Part shown: positions 54,056 through 63,366 of the stretch, piece after piece
Layout: each line of letters starts with the position of its first letter
How positions within the stretch are numbered: the stretch's first letter is position 1
Assembly (NCBI RefSeq): GCF_000875975.1
Contig: NZ_BAWW01000005.1
Coordinates: 186,001-250,000, forward strand
DNA length: 64,000 bases
DNA from: Parachlamydia acanthamoebae
GTDB lineage: Bacteria > Chlamydiota > Chlamydiia > Chlamydiales > Parachlamydiaceae
Direction: 5' to 3'
The notes under the pieces: generated by a model
Database searches by the model: none
What the model saw: the letters and a program-made list of their open reading frames with translations, nothing else
Told to the model about the DNA's origin: nothing
Program-made: the position numbers and the translations under genes

Positions 54056-56836
54056 TTATGGTTTTCCGATTAAATCTTCGACAGCATCAACAAGAGATTC
54101 TTCATGAAAACTCCCTTTTGATAAATAATAATTTGCACCCGCTTCCATTCCTAACAAACGATCTTCTTCTTTTTCCTTGTAGGAAACAATCATCACTGGA
54201 AGATTCTTTAGTTTTGGGTCGTTTTTAATGTGGCGCACAAGCTCAATTCCATTCATGCGAGGCATATCAACATCGGTCACAACCAGATGGTATTGCCCAA
54301 TTCTGACCGCATTCCAACCATCCATTCCATTAATTGCAACGTCTACTTCATAACCTTTATTTTGCAAAAGCCTTTTTTCAACTTCTCGAACCGTAATCGA
54401 ATCATCCACAACCAAAATGCGTTTTTTCAAATTTCGTTTTTCTCTTTCTGGTTTAGGACGCAATTTTTCAGGCTGACCTGCAGCTAAAACAGTGTCAATG
54501 GAACGCAACAGATCTTCCACGTCCAAAATCAGCAAAGGCGTGCCATCTTCCATTAAAGCTCCGGCACTTAGATCCATGATTTTGCCTAAGCGAACATCTA
54601 ACTCTTGCACGACAAGTTCTCTTTCACCCAAAAAGGTATCGACAACTAACCCGTAATAGTTAGAAAGATTATTCAACAAAATAACAGAGTATACATCGGC
54701 TGTTTCTTTAGGGGCTTCAACATTTAAAATTTGATGGGCAGAGATTAAACCAATATTAACTCCTTCAAATTTAAAATACTGCCGATTTTCCATGGTCTCA
54801 ATTGACTCTTTTGGCACTAGCAAAGCGGAATCAATCCTTGAAAGAGGAAATGCATATGGCTCCCCAGAAATCTCGACGAGGAGTGCGCGAATGACAGATA
54901 AAGTCAAGGGGAGCTGTAACTGAAAAGAGATCCCTTTTTTTGGTACAAAAGAGATTTGAAGTTTTCCTCCAACCTCGTGAATCATACTTTGAACAATGTT
55001 TAAACCAATTCCTCTTCCCGAAATTTCCGTTACACGCTTCGAAGTGGTGAATCCGGGTACAAACAAAAAATCGAGGATTTCTTTTTCCGTTAGTTTTCTC
55101 ATCGCTTCTGGAGTAACCATTTTTTTGTTGATCAGAACCTGACGCAGTTCATCTAAATCAATTCCTTTTCCATCATCGCTGACCGTGATGATCAACATGC
55201 CGCCACGATGTTCCGCCTCCAATTTGATCCATCCCTCAGGAGGCTTCCCGGCTTTCATCCGTTCTTCGGGTGTAGAGATTCCATGATCGACAGCATTTCG
55301 AATTAAATGGCTAAGAGGCGATTCGAGTTTTTCCAAGATCTCACGATCGACAAGCGTATTTTTTCCGATGATTTGCAGGCGTACTTTCTTTTTTAGTTCG
55401 TGTGCAAGATCTCGTACCATACGCGGAAAGGCTTCAACACCATCAGCAAAGGGTCGCATACGACTCGCAATCACTTCGCGGTATAGGCGATCGGAGAGAT
55501 TGGAATGACGTCTGATAAACATCTCCAATTCGGACAACCGCGCGGAAAGATTTTTAGTGTACTCTTTTTCTTTATTTTGAACTTCATTTAGATAATATTC
55601 AGCATGTTCTGTCAACGCATCTTTATCTAAACTATTGCGTAACTGTTCTAAATTCTCCCCAACTTTGCGTTGTCCTTGATTTAACTTTTGTAATTCTGAG
55701 CTGAAAGGCTGCAGCCAGTGTGATTCCACCAAGGTTTCGCCGGCCAGACCCATTAAACGATTTAAATTTTCGGCTGTAACTCTTAAAACCCGATCCCCTT
55801 CTCTCTCTGAAGCTGGCAATGTTTCATCCAATTTTTTGCTTAGCTTGTCATGAATCTTTGACTCTTCAGATGAAGAAGATGATTCTTCCTTTGTATAAGG
55901 GTTTGTCGACTCCGAACTTGTTAAAGGAATCTCTTCCACGTGCAAGAGATCAGCCACTTTCTTAATCAATTGTGTAATTTTTTGCTCTTGTTGAACCATT
56001 TTCAAGGAGAAGTTGGCAAAAGAGGTTTTGGACAAATCTGATAAAAAATCGACGACCTCTAAAAGGATATCGATGCTCCAAGCAGAGAGAATCATTTTCT
56101 TTTCTTTGGCAGCGACAAAACAATCTTCCATAGCGTGGGCCAATTGGACAATTCCATTCAATGAAACTACCCTTGCAGCTCCTTTAATGGAGTGAGCCGC
56201 CCGCATCAATGTATTTAAAATTTCTGTTGATTCGGCATGCTCTTCGAGAAAAACTAACCCCGTATTGAGCACTGTTGTTTGTACTTGTAATTCAGTCAAA
56301 AAAATTTCTAACATGGCTCGTTCAAGTACAAGCTCTTGCCCAACTTCTTGACTTACATTTCTTAACGGGGAAGGAGGCGAAAATTCTTTAACAATCGGCG
56401 TTGGTTGAGGCTCTTTTAAGGACTTTCTCGTAAAGCTTTGTGCGACTTGATGAGCCAATTCTTGAGCCTTTTTTTCCTCTGCTTTTAGCCAGGTTGACAA
56501 CTGCGCTGACTCAATTTCACAAAATTTCTGCAAAAAATTTAATGTCTCATCCAAAACGGGATTGTCAATTAATGGCTCGTATTGATTGGATTCTTGTACA
56601 TGCTTAAATAGAACTTCTAATGACTTCATCAATTGAAATAAAACATCTTGCTGAATCAGATTGGCTTCTGCTTTCAATTCATGTAAAATCGTGCCAGGCT
56701 TATAGGGAATGTCAAAGTCTTCTCTTTTTCCATCTTTAATCTGTTTGACATATTTTTGAATTTGACTTAATCGCCCTTTTAAGTCTTTTCTAAATAGCTC
56801 TAATACGGGGAGGTTCTTTTCCTCCGATGGATTCAT
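54056..56836 (-). CDS. Hybrid chemotaxis-type histidine kinase CheA-REC (WspE-like)
   Basis: A 926-aa hybrid kinase. Domains by eye: an N-terminal helical region, an Hpt domain with the phosphorylated His in RAAHSIKGAARV (about residues 210-221), a dimerization region, the ATPase domain (LIRNAVDHGIS about 515, DDGKGIDLDEL about 555, GRGIGLNIV about 610), a CheW-like regulatory domain (about 640-780), and a C-terminal receiver domain (ILVVDDSITVREVEKRLL, about 800, with phospho-acceptor Asp in TDVDMPRMNG). AAGGAG lies before the ATG. The receiver fused to CheA is typical of Wsp-type and other alternative-function systems. It overlaps the upstream CheW gene by 4 nt. Confidence 0.94.
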   Translation of the reverse strand: MNPSEEKNLPVLELFRKDLKGRLSQIQKYVKQIKDGKREDFDIPYKPGTILHELKAEANLIQQDVLFQLMKSLEVLFKHVQESNQYEPLIDNPVLDETLNFLQKFCEIESAQLSTWLKAEEKKAQELAHQVAQSFTRKSLKEPQPTPIVKEFSPPSPLRNVSQEVGQELVLERAMLEIFLTELQVQTTVLNTGLVFLEEHAESTEILNTLMRAAHSIKGAARVVSLNGIVQLAHAMEDCFVAAKEKKMILSAWSIDILLEVVDFLSDLSKTSFANFSLKMVQQEQKITQLIKKVADLLHVEEIPLTSSESTNPYTKEESSSSSEESKIHDKLSKKLDETLPASEREGDRVLRVTAENLNRLMGLAGETLVESHWLQPFSSELQKLNQGQRKVGENLEQLRNSLDKDALTEHAEYYLNEVQNKEKEYTKNLSARLSELEMFIRRHSNLSDRLYREVIASRMRPFADGVEAFPRMVRDLAHELKKKVRLQIIGKNTLVDREILEKLESPLSHLIRNAVDHGISTPEERMKAGKPPEGWIKLEAEHRGGMLIITVSDDGKGIDLDELRQVLINKKMVTPEAMRKLTEKEILDFLFVPGFTTSKRVTEISGRGIGLNIVQSMIHEVGGKLQISFVPKKGISFQLQLPLTLSVIRALLVEISGEPYAFPLSRIDSALLVPKESIETMENRQYFKFEGVNIGLISAHQILNVEAPKETADVYSVILLNNLSNYYGLVVDTFLGERELVVQELDVRLGKIMDLSAGALMEDGTPLLILDVEDLLRSIDTVLAAGQPEKLRPKPEREKRNLKKRILVVDDSITVREVEKRLLQNKGYEVDVAINGMDGWNAVRIGQYHLVVTDVDMPRMNGIELVRHIKNDPKLKNLPVMIVSYKEKEEDRLLGMEAGANYYLSKGSFHEESLVDAVEDLIGKP

Positions 56837-57447
56837 AAAATACTCCTTTCAAGACTATGAAAAAGAAGATCCGAGTCAATATAAGCCACATTTTTATTCT
56901 GCCATTTAAACACACCTTGAAGATAATTAACATTAGAGCGCATGACTGTAACGGGCACATTTTCTAAAATGCGACGGTCGAAATGATGCACTCCAAAAAC
57001 TTCGTCGACAGGAAAAACCCATCGCTTGTTAGCTTGTTCAATGGCCAGCATGCGGCTAGCAGGAAAAGCCTTAGATTCAATCGGTTCGTGGGTTAATTCA
57101 ATGTTTAAAAAAACATGCATGTTAACACCCATCCAAAGCTGCCCACGAAAGTTGACCGTGCCTAAAAAAGCAGGGTATGTAACGTGTGGGATGGAGTGAA
57201 ATGGTCGGCGGTTGGTCACTTCTACAAGTACGAATGTTGAAAGCGCAAGCCATTCATTTGAAAGGCGAAAAATCACTGCGGACTCTTCAGCGACGATTTT
57301 TTCTCTTTCTTTAGGTCTCATCAATAAGTCGGTCCATTCCTCAATATAGCTTTCCTCGGGAACTCTATCTAGCAATTTATTTGCAGATACCGCTCCACGC
57401 TGATGATCTAATCCTGGAAATCCAAATTCATCTAAAGATTCAACCAT
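56833..57447 (-). CDS. CheW-type coupling protein (WspD-like)
   Basis: A 204-aa CheW-domain protein with an N-terminal extension of about 60 residues. ANKLLDRVPEESYIEEWTDLL (about residues 22-42, key residues) resembles the start of WspD. FRLSNEWLALSTFVLVEV, FLGTVNFRGQLWMGVNM and RMLAIEQANKRWVFPVDEVFGV are CheW signatures. It couples a receptor to CheA. The Cys-rich segment of Pseudomonas WspD is missing. It lies between the methyltransferase gene (23 nt) and the kinase gene (4-nt overlap). Confidence 0.88.
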   Translation of the reverse strand: MVESLDEFGFPGLDHQRGAVSANKLLDRVPEESYIEEWTDLLMRPKEREKIVAEESAVIFRLSNEWLALSTFVLVEVTNRRPFHSIPHVTYPAFLGTVNFRGQLWMGVNMHVFLNIELTHEPIESKAFPASRMLAIEQANKRWVFPVDEVFGVHHFDRRILENVPVTVMRSNVNYLQGVFKWQNKNVAYIDSDLLFHSLERSIL

Positions 57448-57470
57448 ATTTCAATCCGATGAATAAAACG

Positions 57471-58712
57471 TTAGCCGTTTTTTTCTTTTAGTTTTTTCTC
57501 TATTTTTTCCGCTCGCTGATAAAGTAAAAAGGCATCATCTTTTTCTCCTTTTATCTCAAGGAGTAAAGCTAAATAGGTCAAGGCTTGGTAATGATTAGGA
57601 TTGAGATAAATCGATTTGCGATAAAAAGCTTCAGCCTCATCATTATGTCCGATTGCCTGGTGAAGAACTCCAAGCAAATAATAAGCATCCGCGTTTGCAC
57701 CATGGGTCTGAACAAAAAGCTGACATGTCTGCATAGCCTCATCAAGCTCACCTTTATCTGCATGTTGAAAAGCTTGTTTAAGAAGATCTTTTTCCACATG
57801 TCCATTATTTTGAACCATGGTCGCTAGGCCTTCTCTAAACTTAAAGCTATTTTTCGAAGAAAAAGAGGGTGTTTTTTTGGCTATCTTTGCTTCAATTTTT
57901 TGCGTAGATTTCTTTCTAAAAGCACAAACTCCTGGATCCGCTTCAGGCAAAAAACCGTGCGTACGAAGCAACTCTGTTTCAGCTGGAGCCACAATAAGAA
58001 CACCGTTCTCTTTTAAAAGATGATCCATTAAAAAAATGACATTTTCTTGAGCCTTAGGATTTAAATAAATCAGCAGGTTGCGGCAAAAAATGACATCATA
58101 CAATCTTTTTTTAAGAAATAAATCGGAGTTCACCAGATTATCGTGCATAAAGTGCACTTGAGCTTTTATCTGGTCATCAAGATGATACAGGTTATTTTTC
58201 AATTGAAAGTAGCGTTGTTGAAAAAAGAGGTCTTGCCCCCGAAAAGAGTTATTTTTGTACCTCCCCTGCAAGGCCTTTACGAGAGAGCGATTGCTAATAT
58301 CAACGGCATCAATCCGAAAATCAGAGGGAAGCAATTGTTTATCAAAGAGAGCCATGGCAATGGAATAGGGCTCTTCTCCGGACGAGGCTGCCGCACTCAA
58401 AATGAGAATGGGGCTATTTCCTTCTTCACATTTTTTCTTAGCAAGATCGGCAACGTAATCAATTCCTTTCCTTTCTCGAAAAAACCATGTTTCTGAGTTT
58501 ACAAATAATTCTATAAGCTCTTGAAATTCAGTAGGATTATTTGATAAAAAAGGATAATACTCCTCGACAGGAATGGAGAGAGTGGTCAATCTTTCTTGAA
58601 TACTTTTCTCGAAAAAAGGAAAGCCAAAAAAAGAAAGTTCAATTCCGGTTTTCTCTTCAATGAGGGATTGAATTTTTTTATAAGTTTCAGCGTATGCTTG
58701 TTCCATAAACAT
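57471..58712 (-). CDS. CheR-type methyltransferase with TPR tail (WspC-like)
   Basis: A 413-aa protein with an N-terminal CheR methyltransferase domain (residues 1-270): ETWFFRERKGIDYV (about 73), the SAM-binding SAAASSGEEPYSIAM (about 105), DAVDISNRSLVKAL and VIFCRNLLIYLNPKAQ (about 208). The C-terminus (about 310-405) holds three TPR-like repeats (ADAYYLLGVLHQAIGHNDEA; NHYQALTYLALLLEIKGEKD). CheR methylates glutamates of chemoreceptors. The TPR tail and position between two cheW genes match WspC. No chemoreceptor gene is in the window, so its substrate is encoded elsewhere. Confidence 0.93.
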   Translation of the reverse strand: MFMEQAYAETYKKIQSLIEEKTGIELSFFGFPFFEKSIQERLTTLSIPVEEYYPFLSNNPTEFQELIELFVNSETWFFRERKGIDYVADLAKKKCEEGNSPILILSAAASSGEEPYSIAMALFDKQLLPSDFRIDAVDISNRSLVKALQGRYKNNSFRGQDLFFQQRYFQLKNNLYHLDDQIKAQVHFMHDNLVNSDLFLKKRLYDVIFCRNLLIYLNPKAQENVIFLMDHLLKENGVLIVAPAETELLRTHGFLPEADPGVCAFRKKSTQKIEAKIAKKTPSFSSKNSFKFREGLATMVQNNGHVEKDLLKQAFQHADKGELDEAMQTCQLFVQTHGANADAYYLLGVLHQAIGHNDEAEAFYRKSIYLNPNHYQALTYLALLLEIKGEKDDAFLLYQRAEKIEKKLKEKNG

Positions 58713-58733
58713 CCGACTACCCGCTCGTTTTAT

Positions 58734-59171
58734 TTAAAACAATACAGATTCCATCGACTCAAATAATTTGGGAACTTGCACCATACGAATCATGTCGCCG
58801 TAGTCATTCAGAACCTTACCTAAGAATGGAAGTTCTTCAATGAGAACCCCTGGATCAACAAAGTCTGATAACTCGCGATCAATTGTTTCCGTAACTTTTT
58901 CAGCAATAATTCCCATTGAATGCTGCTTTCCTTCCACCTGATCTGATAAAACAATAATTCGGGTATGCATACAAGCCTGAGAAGGCCTATTTTCGATAAG
59001 TTGGCAAAAATCGATAATGGGGATTGGGCTACCTCCAGAATTTAACAATCCGGCTACATAGGGAGGTGTATGAGGAAGCTCTTTTAGTTTTACATTCGGG
59101 ACAACCTCTACAATGTATTGGCTATCGCAAACATATCTTTCGCGACCCACGTAAAAAAGAAGAAATAACAT
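58734..59171 (-). CDS. CheW-type coupling protein (WspB-like)
   Basis: About 145 aa, a single CheW domain: FLLFYVGRERYVCDSQYIVEVVP near the start, PYVAGLLNSGGSPIPIIDFCQL in the middle, and MGIIAEKVTETI near the end. The frame is open from a GTG at 59189, but GAGGAG lies 6 nt before the ATG at 59171, so that start is preferred. It lies 21 nt before the CheR gene. Pseudomonas-type Wsp operons have the order CheW, CheR-TPR, CheW, CheA-REC, exactly the order seen here. Confidence 0.9.
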   Translation of the reverse strand: MLFLLFYVGRERYVCDSQYIVEVVPNVKLKELPHTPPYVAGLLNSGGSPIPIIDFCQLIENRPSQACMHTRIIVLSDQVEGKQHSMGIIAEKVTETIDRELSDFVDPGVLIEELPFLGKVLNDYGDMIRMVQVPKLFESMESVLF

Positions 59172-59224
59172 ATAGAGCTCCTCAGACACAACCCTAAGCG
59201 ACCATGAAATTGCTCATTCCTTAA

Positions 59225-59455
59225 TCATTCGATAATTCTAAGGTTTGTGGCGACCGCTTCCATCTCTTCATCTTGTTCTTCAATAAAAGTTTGAGCTCCT
59301 TTTAACAGATAAGCTGCTAAAGCAGTATCACCCTCATAACTCATACATACTTGCATATTTCCATCCGCGGAAGGCGGATCACAGGTGATAAGGACATAAC
59401 AAGCATGATTTTTTGCTAATTCTTTTGTAATTTGACTTGCGTCCCGACGCTTCAT
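59225..59455 (-). CDS. Hypothetical small protein leading the chemosensory operon
   Basis: A 76-aa protein with a strong ribosome-binding site (AAGGAG followed by AGGGG and the ATG). The sequence is soluble and has a short Cys-containing strand (CYVLITCDPP), then a helix (TALAAYLLKGAQTFIEEQDEE). It is followed by the CheW gene after about 53 nt. I recognise no family. Its position as first gene suggests a role in the same system. Confidence 0.7.
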   Translation of the reverse strand: MKRRDASQITKELAKNHACYVLITCDPPSADGNMQVCMSYEGDTALAAYLLKGAQTFIEEQDEEMEAVATNLRIIE

Positions 59456-59733
59456 CCCCTCTCCTTAGTAATGGGGTGTCCAAGAAAAAAATGAAAAGAG
59501 CATTCTCTAATCATTTCCCAAAGTCTCTAAAAGGCCTCATCGATCCTGATTTGGATCACTATTCGCCACATTAGCCGAAGCGCTGATTTATTACAAAGTC
59601 AAAACAAAAATTTTTTCGATCGCGATAGTTTATACCTCCTTCTCATTAGATAAAAGAAAAAAAACATTTGTCAGCAGCTTATTTTATTTATATAGTGCAA
59701 ATCAAGCAAATCAACTAACTTGGAGTCATCCTG

Positions 59734-60954
59734 GTGACAAATCACCCTCTACTTTCATACGTCAATTGGATCCAGGGAGAGCAAGAAGACCTGGTTGCGC
59801 TTTTGGAAACATGGACAAACATAAACACTTCCTCGTTCAATCTTGAAGGACTCCAGAAACAAACAACCCTCTTGAAAGAAGCCTTTTCGAAATTGGGCGG
59901 CCACGTAGAAGAAATTGCTTTGCCACCCTGCGAGCAGATCGATTCTAAAGGAAAATGGCGTCAAAAGCCACTCGGCAAAGCCTTATCCATTATTAAGCAT
60001 CCAGAAGCCCCTATTCAAGTTTTTTTAGGTGGGCATATGGATACCGTATTTGCTCCAGAGAGTGCCTTTCAGAAAACACAAAAAATCGATCAAAATATTT
60101 TGCAAGGCCCTGGCGTCGCAGATATGAAGGGGGGACTTATTATTCTTCTGAAGGCTTTAGAAGCTTTAGAGAAGAGTCCCTTTGCAGGAAAAATTGGCTG
60201 GCATGTGTTGATTAACCCAGATGAAGAAATAGGTTCTCCAGGATCTGCTCCACTGATTCGGCAATTCTCCAAAAACAAGCAGCTCGGCTTACTTTTCGAA
60301 CCTGCTTTCTCCGATGGTTCAATCGTTTCAGCTAGAAAAGGCTCTGCCAATTTTACCGTCATCGCTAAAGGCAAATCAGCACACGCAGGCCGAGATTTCG
60401 CCGCTGGACGCAATGCCATTGTGGGGCTTGCACGGTTAATCTGTGAACTCGACGAGCTTAATGACCTTGATCAAAAAGTTACTTTAAATATTGGGAAAGT
60501 GGAGGGTGGCGAAGCTGTCAATGTTGTTCCAGATACTGCCTTATGTCGATTCAATATGCGAGCCTCCCTTCCAGAAGAATTTGTGCTCGTCAAAGAAACC
60601 ATTCATAACATTCTCTCCACGCTAAACGCAAATAAAGAGATTACCCTGACTTTGTACCAACATGGAGAACGCACCCCTAAAATGTTTGATGAAAAACATC
60701 AGACTCTCTTCAAAAATTTGCAACAGACAGCTCAGGCTATGGGAGTTGCGCTCACCTGGAAAGCCTCGGGGGGCATTTGTGATGGCAATATCTTGGCGGA
60801 GGAAGGGATCCCTTCGATCGACACTTTAGGAGCCATAGGAGGAAATATCCATACACATGAAGAATATATTCTCATCAATAGTCTCGTTCAGCGCGCTCAA
60901 TTAACAGCTCTTTTTTTGATGCAATTAGAATCACTTTTCAAAGGAAAATTATGA
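59734..60954 (+). CDS. M20-family metallo-hydrolase (carboxypeptidase G2/deacylase type)
   Basis: A 406-aa zinc-dependent amidohydrolase. Metal-site motifs: GGHMDTVF (about residues 97-104), GPGVADMKGG (about 126-135) and PDEEIGSPGS (about 164-173); KGKSAHAGR (about 213-221) lies in the dimerization domain and FEPAFSDG near it. M20 enzymes of this group cut the acyl or glutamate group from N-acylated amino acids. It starts with GTG at 59734, with GGAG upstream. It overlaps the aminotransferase gene by 4 nt and precedes astA and astD. I infer it hydrolyses succinyl-glutamate or succinyl-ornithine, a job AstE (family M14) does elsewhere. Confidence 0.87.
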   Translation: MTNHPLLSYVNWIQGEQEDLVALLETWTNINTSSFNLEGLQKQTTLLKEAFSKLGGHVEEIALPPCEQIDSKGKWRQKPLGKALSIIKHPEAPIQVFLGGHMDTVFAPESAFQKTQKIDQNILQGPGVADMKGGLIILLKALEALEKSPFAGKIGWHVLINPDEEIGSPGSAPLIRQFSKNKQLGLLFEPAFSDGSIVSARKGSANFTVIAKGKSAHAGRDFAAGRNAIVGLARLICELDELNDLDQKVTLNIGKVEGGEAVNVVPDTALCRFNMRASLPEEFVLVKETIHNILSTLNANKEITLTLYQHGERTPKMFDEKHQTLFKNLQQTAQAMGVALTWKASGGICDGNILAEEGIPSIDTLGAIGGNIHTHEEYILINSLVQRAQLTALFLMQLESLFKGKL

Positions 60955-62333
60955 AAGAATCTTCTTCCTTAATTGCGGATGATCTTTATGCTGACCCAAG
61001 AATTCTTCAGGCTAAGCAGCTGATTATGGAAGCGGTGACTGATCACCAAAAAAAAATCCAGCATATCGCTCCGCCAAAAGAATTTCTGAAAGCCTATTCT
61101 AATCATCTGCTTGCAGAATATGAAGAACTGCGCGGAGGTAAATTATGGTATCCCTTCGTAGGCAGTGGAATTGGAAACGGATGCTTAGTTGAGCTAACAG
61201 ATGGAAGCATTAAATATGATTTAATTAGTGGAATCGGTGTGCATTATTTAGGTCACAGTTCCCCTTTGTTGATTGAATCCAGTATCGACGCAGCTATTAG
61301 TGATACTGTTATGCAAGGAAATCTCCAGCAAAACAGAGATTCCATTGAGCTTGCCCGTATGTTGATTGAGCGTTCCCATATGGATCATTGCTTTTTTTCT
61401 TCCTCGGGAGTCATGGCTAACGAAAATGCCCTTAAATTGGCTTTTCAGAAAAAATCACCAGCTTACCGCTTATTGGCATTTGAGCATGCCTTTGCAGGAA
61501 GAACGTGGGCGCTTTCTCAAATTACAGATAAGCCGGCTTTCAGGGAAGGACTACCCGCAAATGTTTTTGTGGATTACGTTCCGTTTTATGATCCTGAACA
61601 TCCAGAAGAAAGTACAGCAAAAGCTTTAGAAGTGCTAAAAACACACTTAAAGCGCTATCCAAATCAATATGCGGCAATGCTGATCGAATTTGTGCAGGGA
61701 GAAGGGGGTATTTATCCTGGTTCCACGGCTTTTTTTACACCTCTCTTTAATCTCTTAAAAGAAGCTGGAGTCACGATTATTGCTGATGAAATCCAGACCT
61801 TTGGACGAACGCCGCGATTATTCGCTTTTCAACACTTCGGCTTAGATTCTTACATTGATATTGCCACCATCGGCAAACTTTCGCATGTTTGCGCCACACT
61901 ATTTACCAAGGAATTTAAACCTCGGGCAGGACTCTTAAGCCAAACCTTCACCAGTAGTACAACAGCCGTACAAGCTTCCCTTAAAATTTTGACCGAACTT
62001 TTTGAGGGTTCTTACTTTGGTGCAGAAGGCAAGATTATGCAAATACAGGAGCATTTCTTTAAAAATTTTTCTGCGATCGAAAAAAAGTCTCCAGACCTTA
62101 TAAAAGGCCCATACGGGATAGGAACCATGATAGCTTTTACTCCGTTTGACGGTGATAGCCAGCGCACCGCACATTTTGCTCAGGCATTATTTAAGGCTGG
62201 AGTTATGAGCTTTATAGCCGGAACAAATCCTACGCGCATCCGTTTTTTGATCCCTGCAGGAGCCATCAAACCTCATGAAATCGATATCGTCACAAGCATC
62301 ATTGAACACACATTAATCCAAGAGAAAGAGTGA
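60951..62333 (+). CDS. Class III aminotransferase (AstC-like function likely)
   Basis: A 460-aa class III PLP aminotransferase. The PLP site is IADEIQTFGRTPRLFAFQHFGL (about residues 270-291, key residues) with the PLP lysine in ATIGKLSH (about 305-312). HYLGHSSPLLIE and FFSSSGVMANENALKL are also typical. Next to astA and astD it most likely removes the amino group of N2-succinylornithine. Being longer than AstC (about 406 aa), it resembles the diaminobutyrate/lysine aminotransferase branch, so another diamine substrate is possible. It is coupled to the M20 gene by an ATGA overlap and to astA by a 3-nt gap. Confidence 0.82.
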   Translation: MKESSSLIADDLYADPRILQAKQLIMEAVTDHQKKIQHIAPPKEFLKAYSNHLLAEYEELRGGKLWYPFVGSGIGNGCLVELTDGSIKYDLISGIGVHYLGHSSPLLIESSIDAAISDTVMQGNLQQNRDSIELARMLIERSHMDHCFFSSSGVMANENALKLAFQKKSPAYRLLAFEHAFAGRTWALSQITDKPAFREGLPANVFVDYVPFYDPEHPEESTAKALEVLKTHLKRYPNQYAAMLIEFVQGEGGIYPGSTAFFTPLFNLLKEAGVTIIADEIQTFGRTPRLFAFQHFGLDSYIDIATIGKLSHVCATLFTKEFKPRAGLLSQTFTSSTTAVQASLKILTELFEGSYFGAEGKIMQIQEHFFKNFSAIEKKSPDLIKGPYGIGTMIAFTPFDGDSQRTAHFAQALFKAGVMSFIAGTNPTRIRFLIPAGAIKPHEIDIVTSIIEHTLIQEKE

Positions 62334-62336
62334 GCT

Positions 62337-63353
62337 ATGCTTATTGTTCGCCCAATAGAGCTAAAAGATTTATCTGCTTATCAAGAACTTGCTTTTAATG
62401 CTTCCATTGGCATTACTACACTCCCTAAAAACAAAACGCTGCTCGAAAAAAAAGTGCATCTCTCCCTTCAATCGTTTCAAAAAAAAACTCTTTTTCCTGA
62501 AAATGAACTTTACATCTTTGTCTTAGAAGACACCGATTCAAAGTCTGTGGGAGGGACGTGTGCCATCTTTTCTAAAACGGGCATCCAAGCCCCTGCTTAC
62601 TACTACAAAGTGATCACAGAAAAGAGGGATTCCCCTTTTCTAGTTGCAGAATCACGGGTCTTACATCCCATTAGCTATGTTTACGGTCCTTCTGAAGTTT
62701 GTGGAATTTTTCTTAAAAAAGAGTTTCGAAAAGGTGGTCTGGGTAAACTCCTTTCGTTTACGCGCTTTTTATTTATGGCTTCCTTTCCACATTTTTTTAC
62801 AAAGACCATTATTTCATCCATTCGAGGACGTATTGATTCGCAAGGAAATTCCCCTTTTTGGAATAGCCTTGGTCATCATTTTTTATCAAAGTCTTTAGAT
62901 GAAGTATTTCATCTATTAGAAGATCAAAAAATTTCTCACAAAGAAATTATTACGCCTTACCCTGTTCATGGGGCCCTTTTGTCAAAAAAAGCCTGCCAAA
63001 CAATCGGAAAACCACATATGAATTCGACTCCTGCTTTCAAAATGCTAAAAAATCAAGGGTTTTCAATCACAGATGAAATCGATATTTTTGATGGAGGCCC
63101 CAAGTTAATGGCGGAGTTAAGTGATATTCATGCCATCACTAAAAGTCGCACAGGATTTATCAAAAAAATCTCAAGCAATATAGAGAATTCCACCTACTCT
63201 CTTATATGTAATCAAAATCATCCTTTTCGGGTTTGCTATGGAGAAGTCTCTGCTAAAAAAGAAGAAGTGACTCTTTCATCTCAAGTTTGTGAAGCTCTGC
63301 AACTTGAACAAGGGGATGCGGTACGCTACCTTCACATTCCTAAACATCATTAA
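62337..63353 (+). CDS. astA: Arginine/ornithine N-succinyltransferase
   Basis: A 338-aa enzyme of the acyl-CoA N-acyltransferase fold that transfers succinate from succinyl-CoA to arginine or ornithine, the first step of the AST pathway. It starts with the family's LIVRPIELKDLSAYQELA and has GITTLPKNKTLLEKKV (about 28-43) and VCGIFLKKEFRKGGLGKLLS (about 122-141). SRTGFIKKI (about 265) is typical of the C-terminal part. Length is normal. It lies directly after the aminotransferase gene and before astD. Succinyl-CoA would come from the SucAB complex. Confidence 0.93.
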   Translation: MLIVRPIELKDLSAYQELAFNASIGITTLPKNKTLLEKKVHLSLQSFQKKTLFPENELYIFVLEDTDSKSVGGTCAIFSKTGIQAPAYYYKVITEKRDSPFLVAESRVLHPISYVYGPSEVCGIFLKKEFRKGGLGKLLSFTRFLFMASFPHFFTKTIISSIRGRIDSQGNSPFWNSLGHHFLSKSLDEVFHLLEDQKISHKEIITPYPVHGALLSKKACQTIGKPHMNSTPAFKMLKNQGFSITDEIDIFDGGPKLMAELSDIHAITKSRTGFIKKISSNIENSTYSLICNQNHPFRVCYGEVSAKKEEVTLSSQVCEALQLEQGDAVRYLHIPKHH

Positions 63354-63366
63354 TCAGGAAAACAAT

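Noticed and set aside
59456-59733. Gap between the chemosensory operon and the M20 gene searched for a receptor gene or RNA
   Set aside because: No frame of useful size and no recognisable RNA structure; it probably holds only two divergent promoters.
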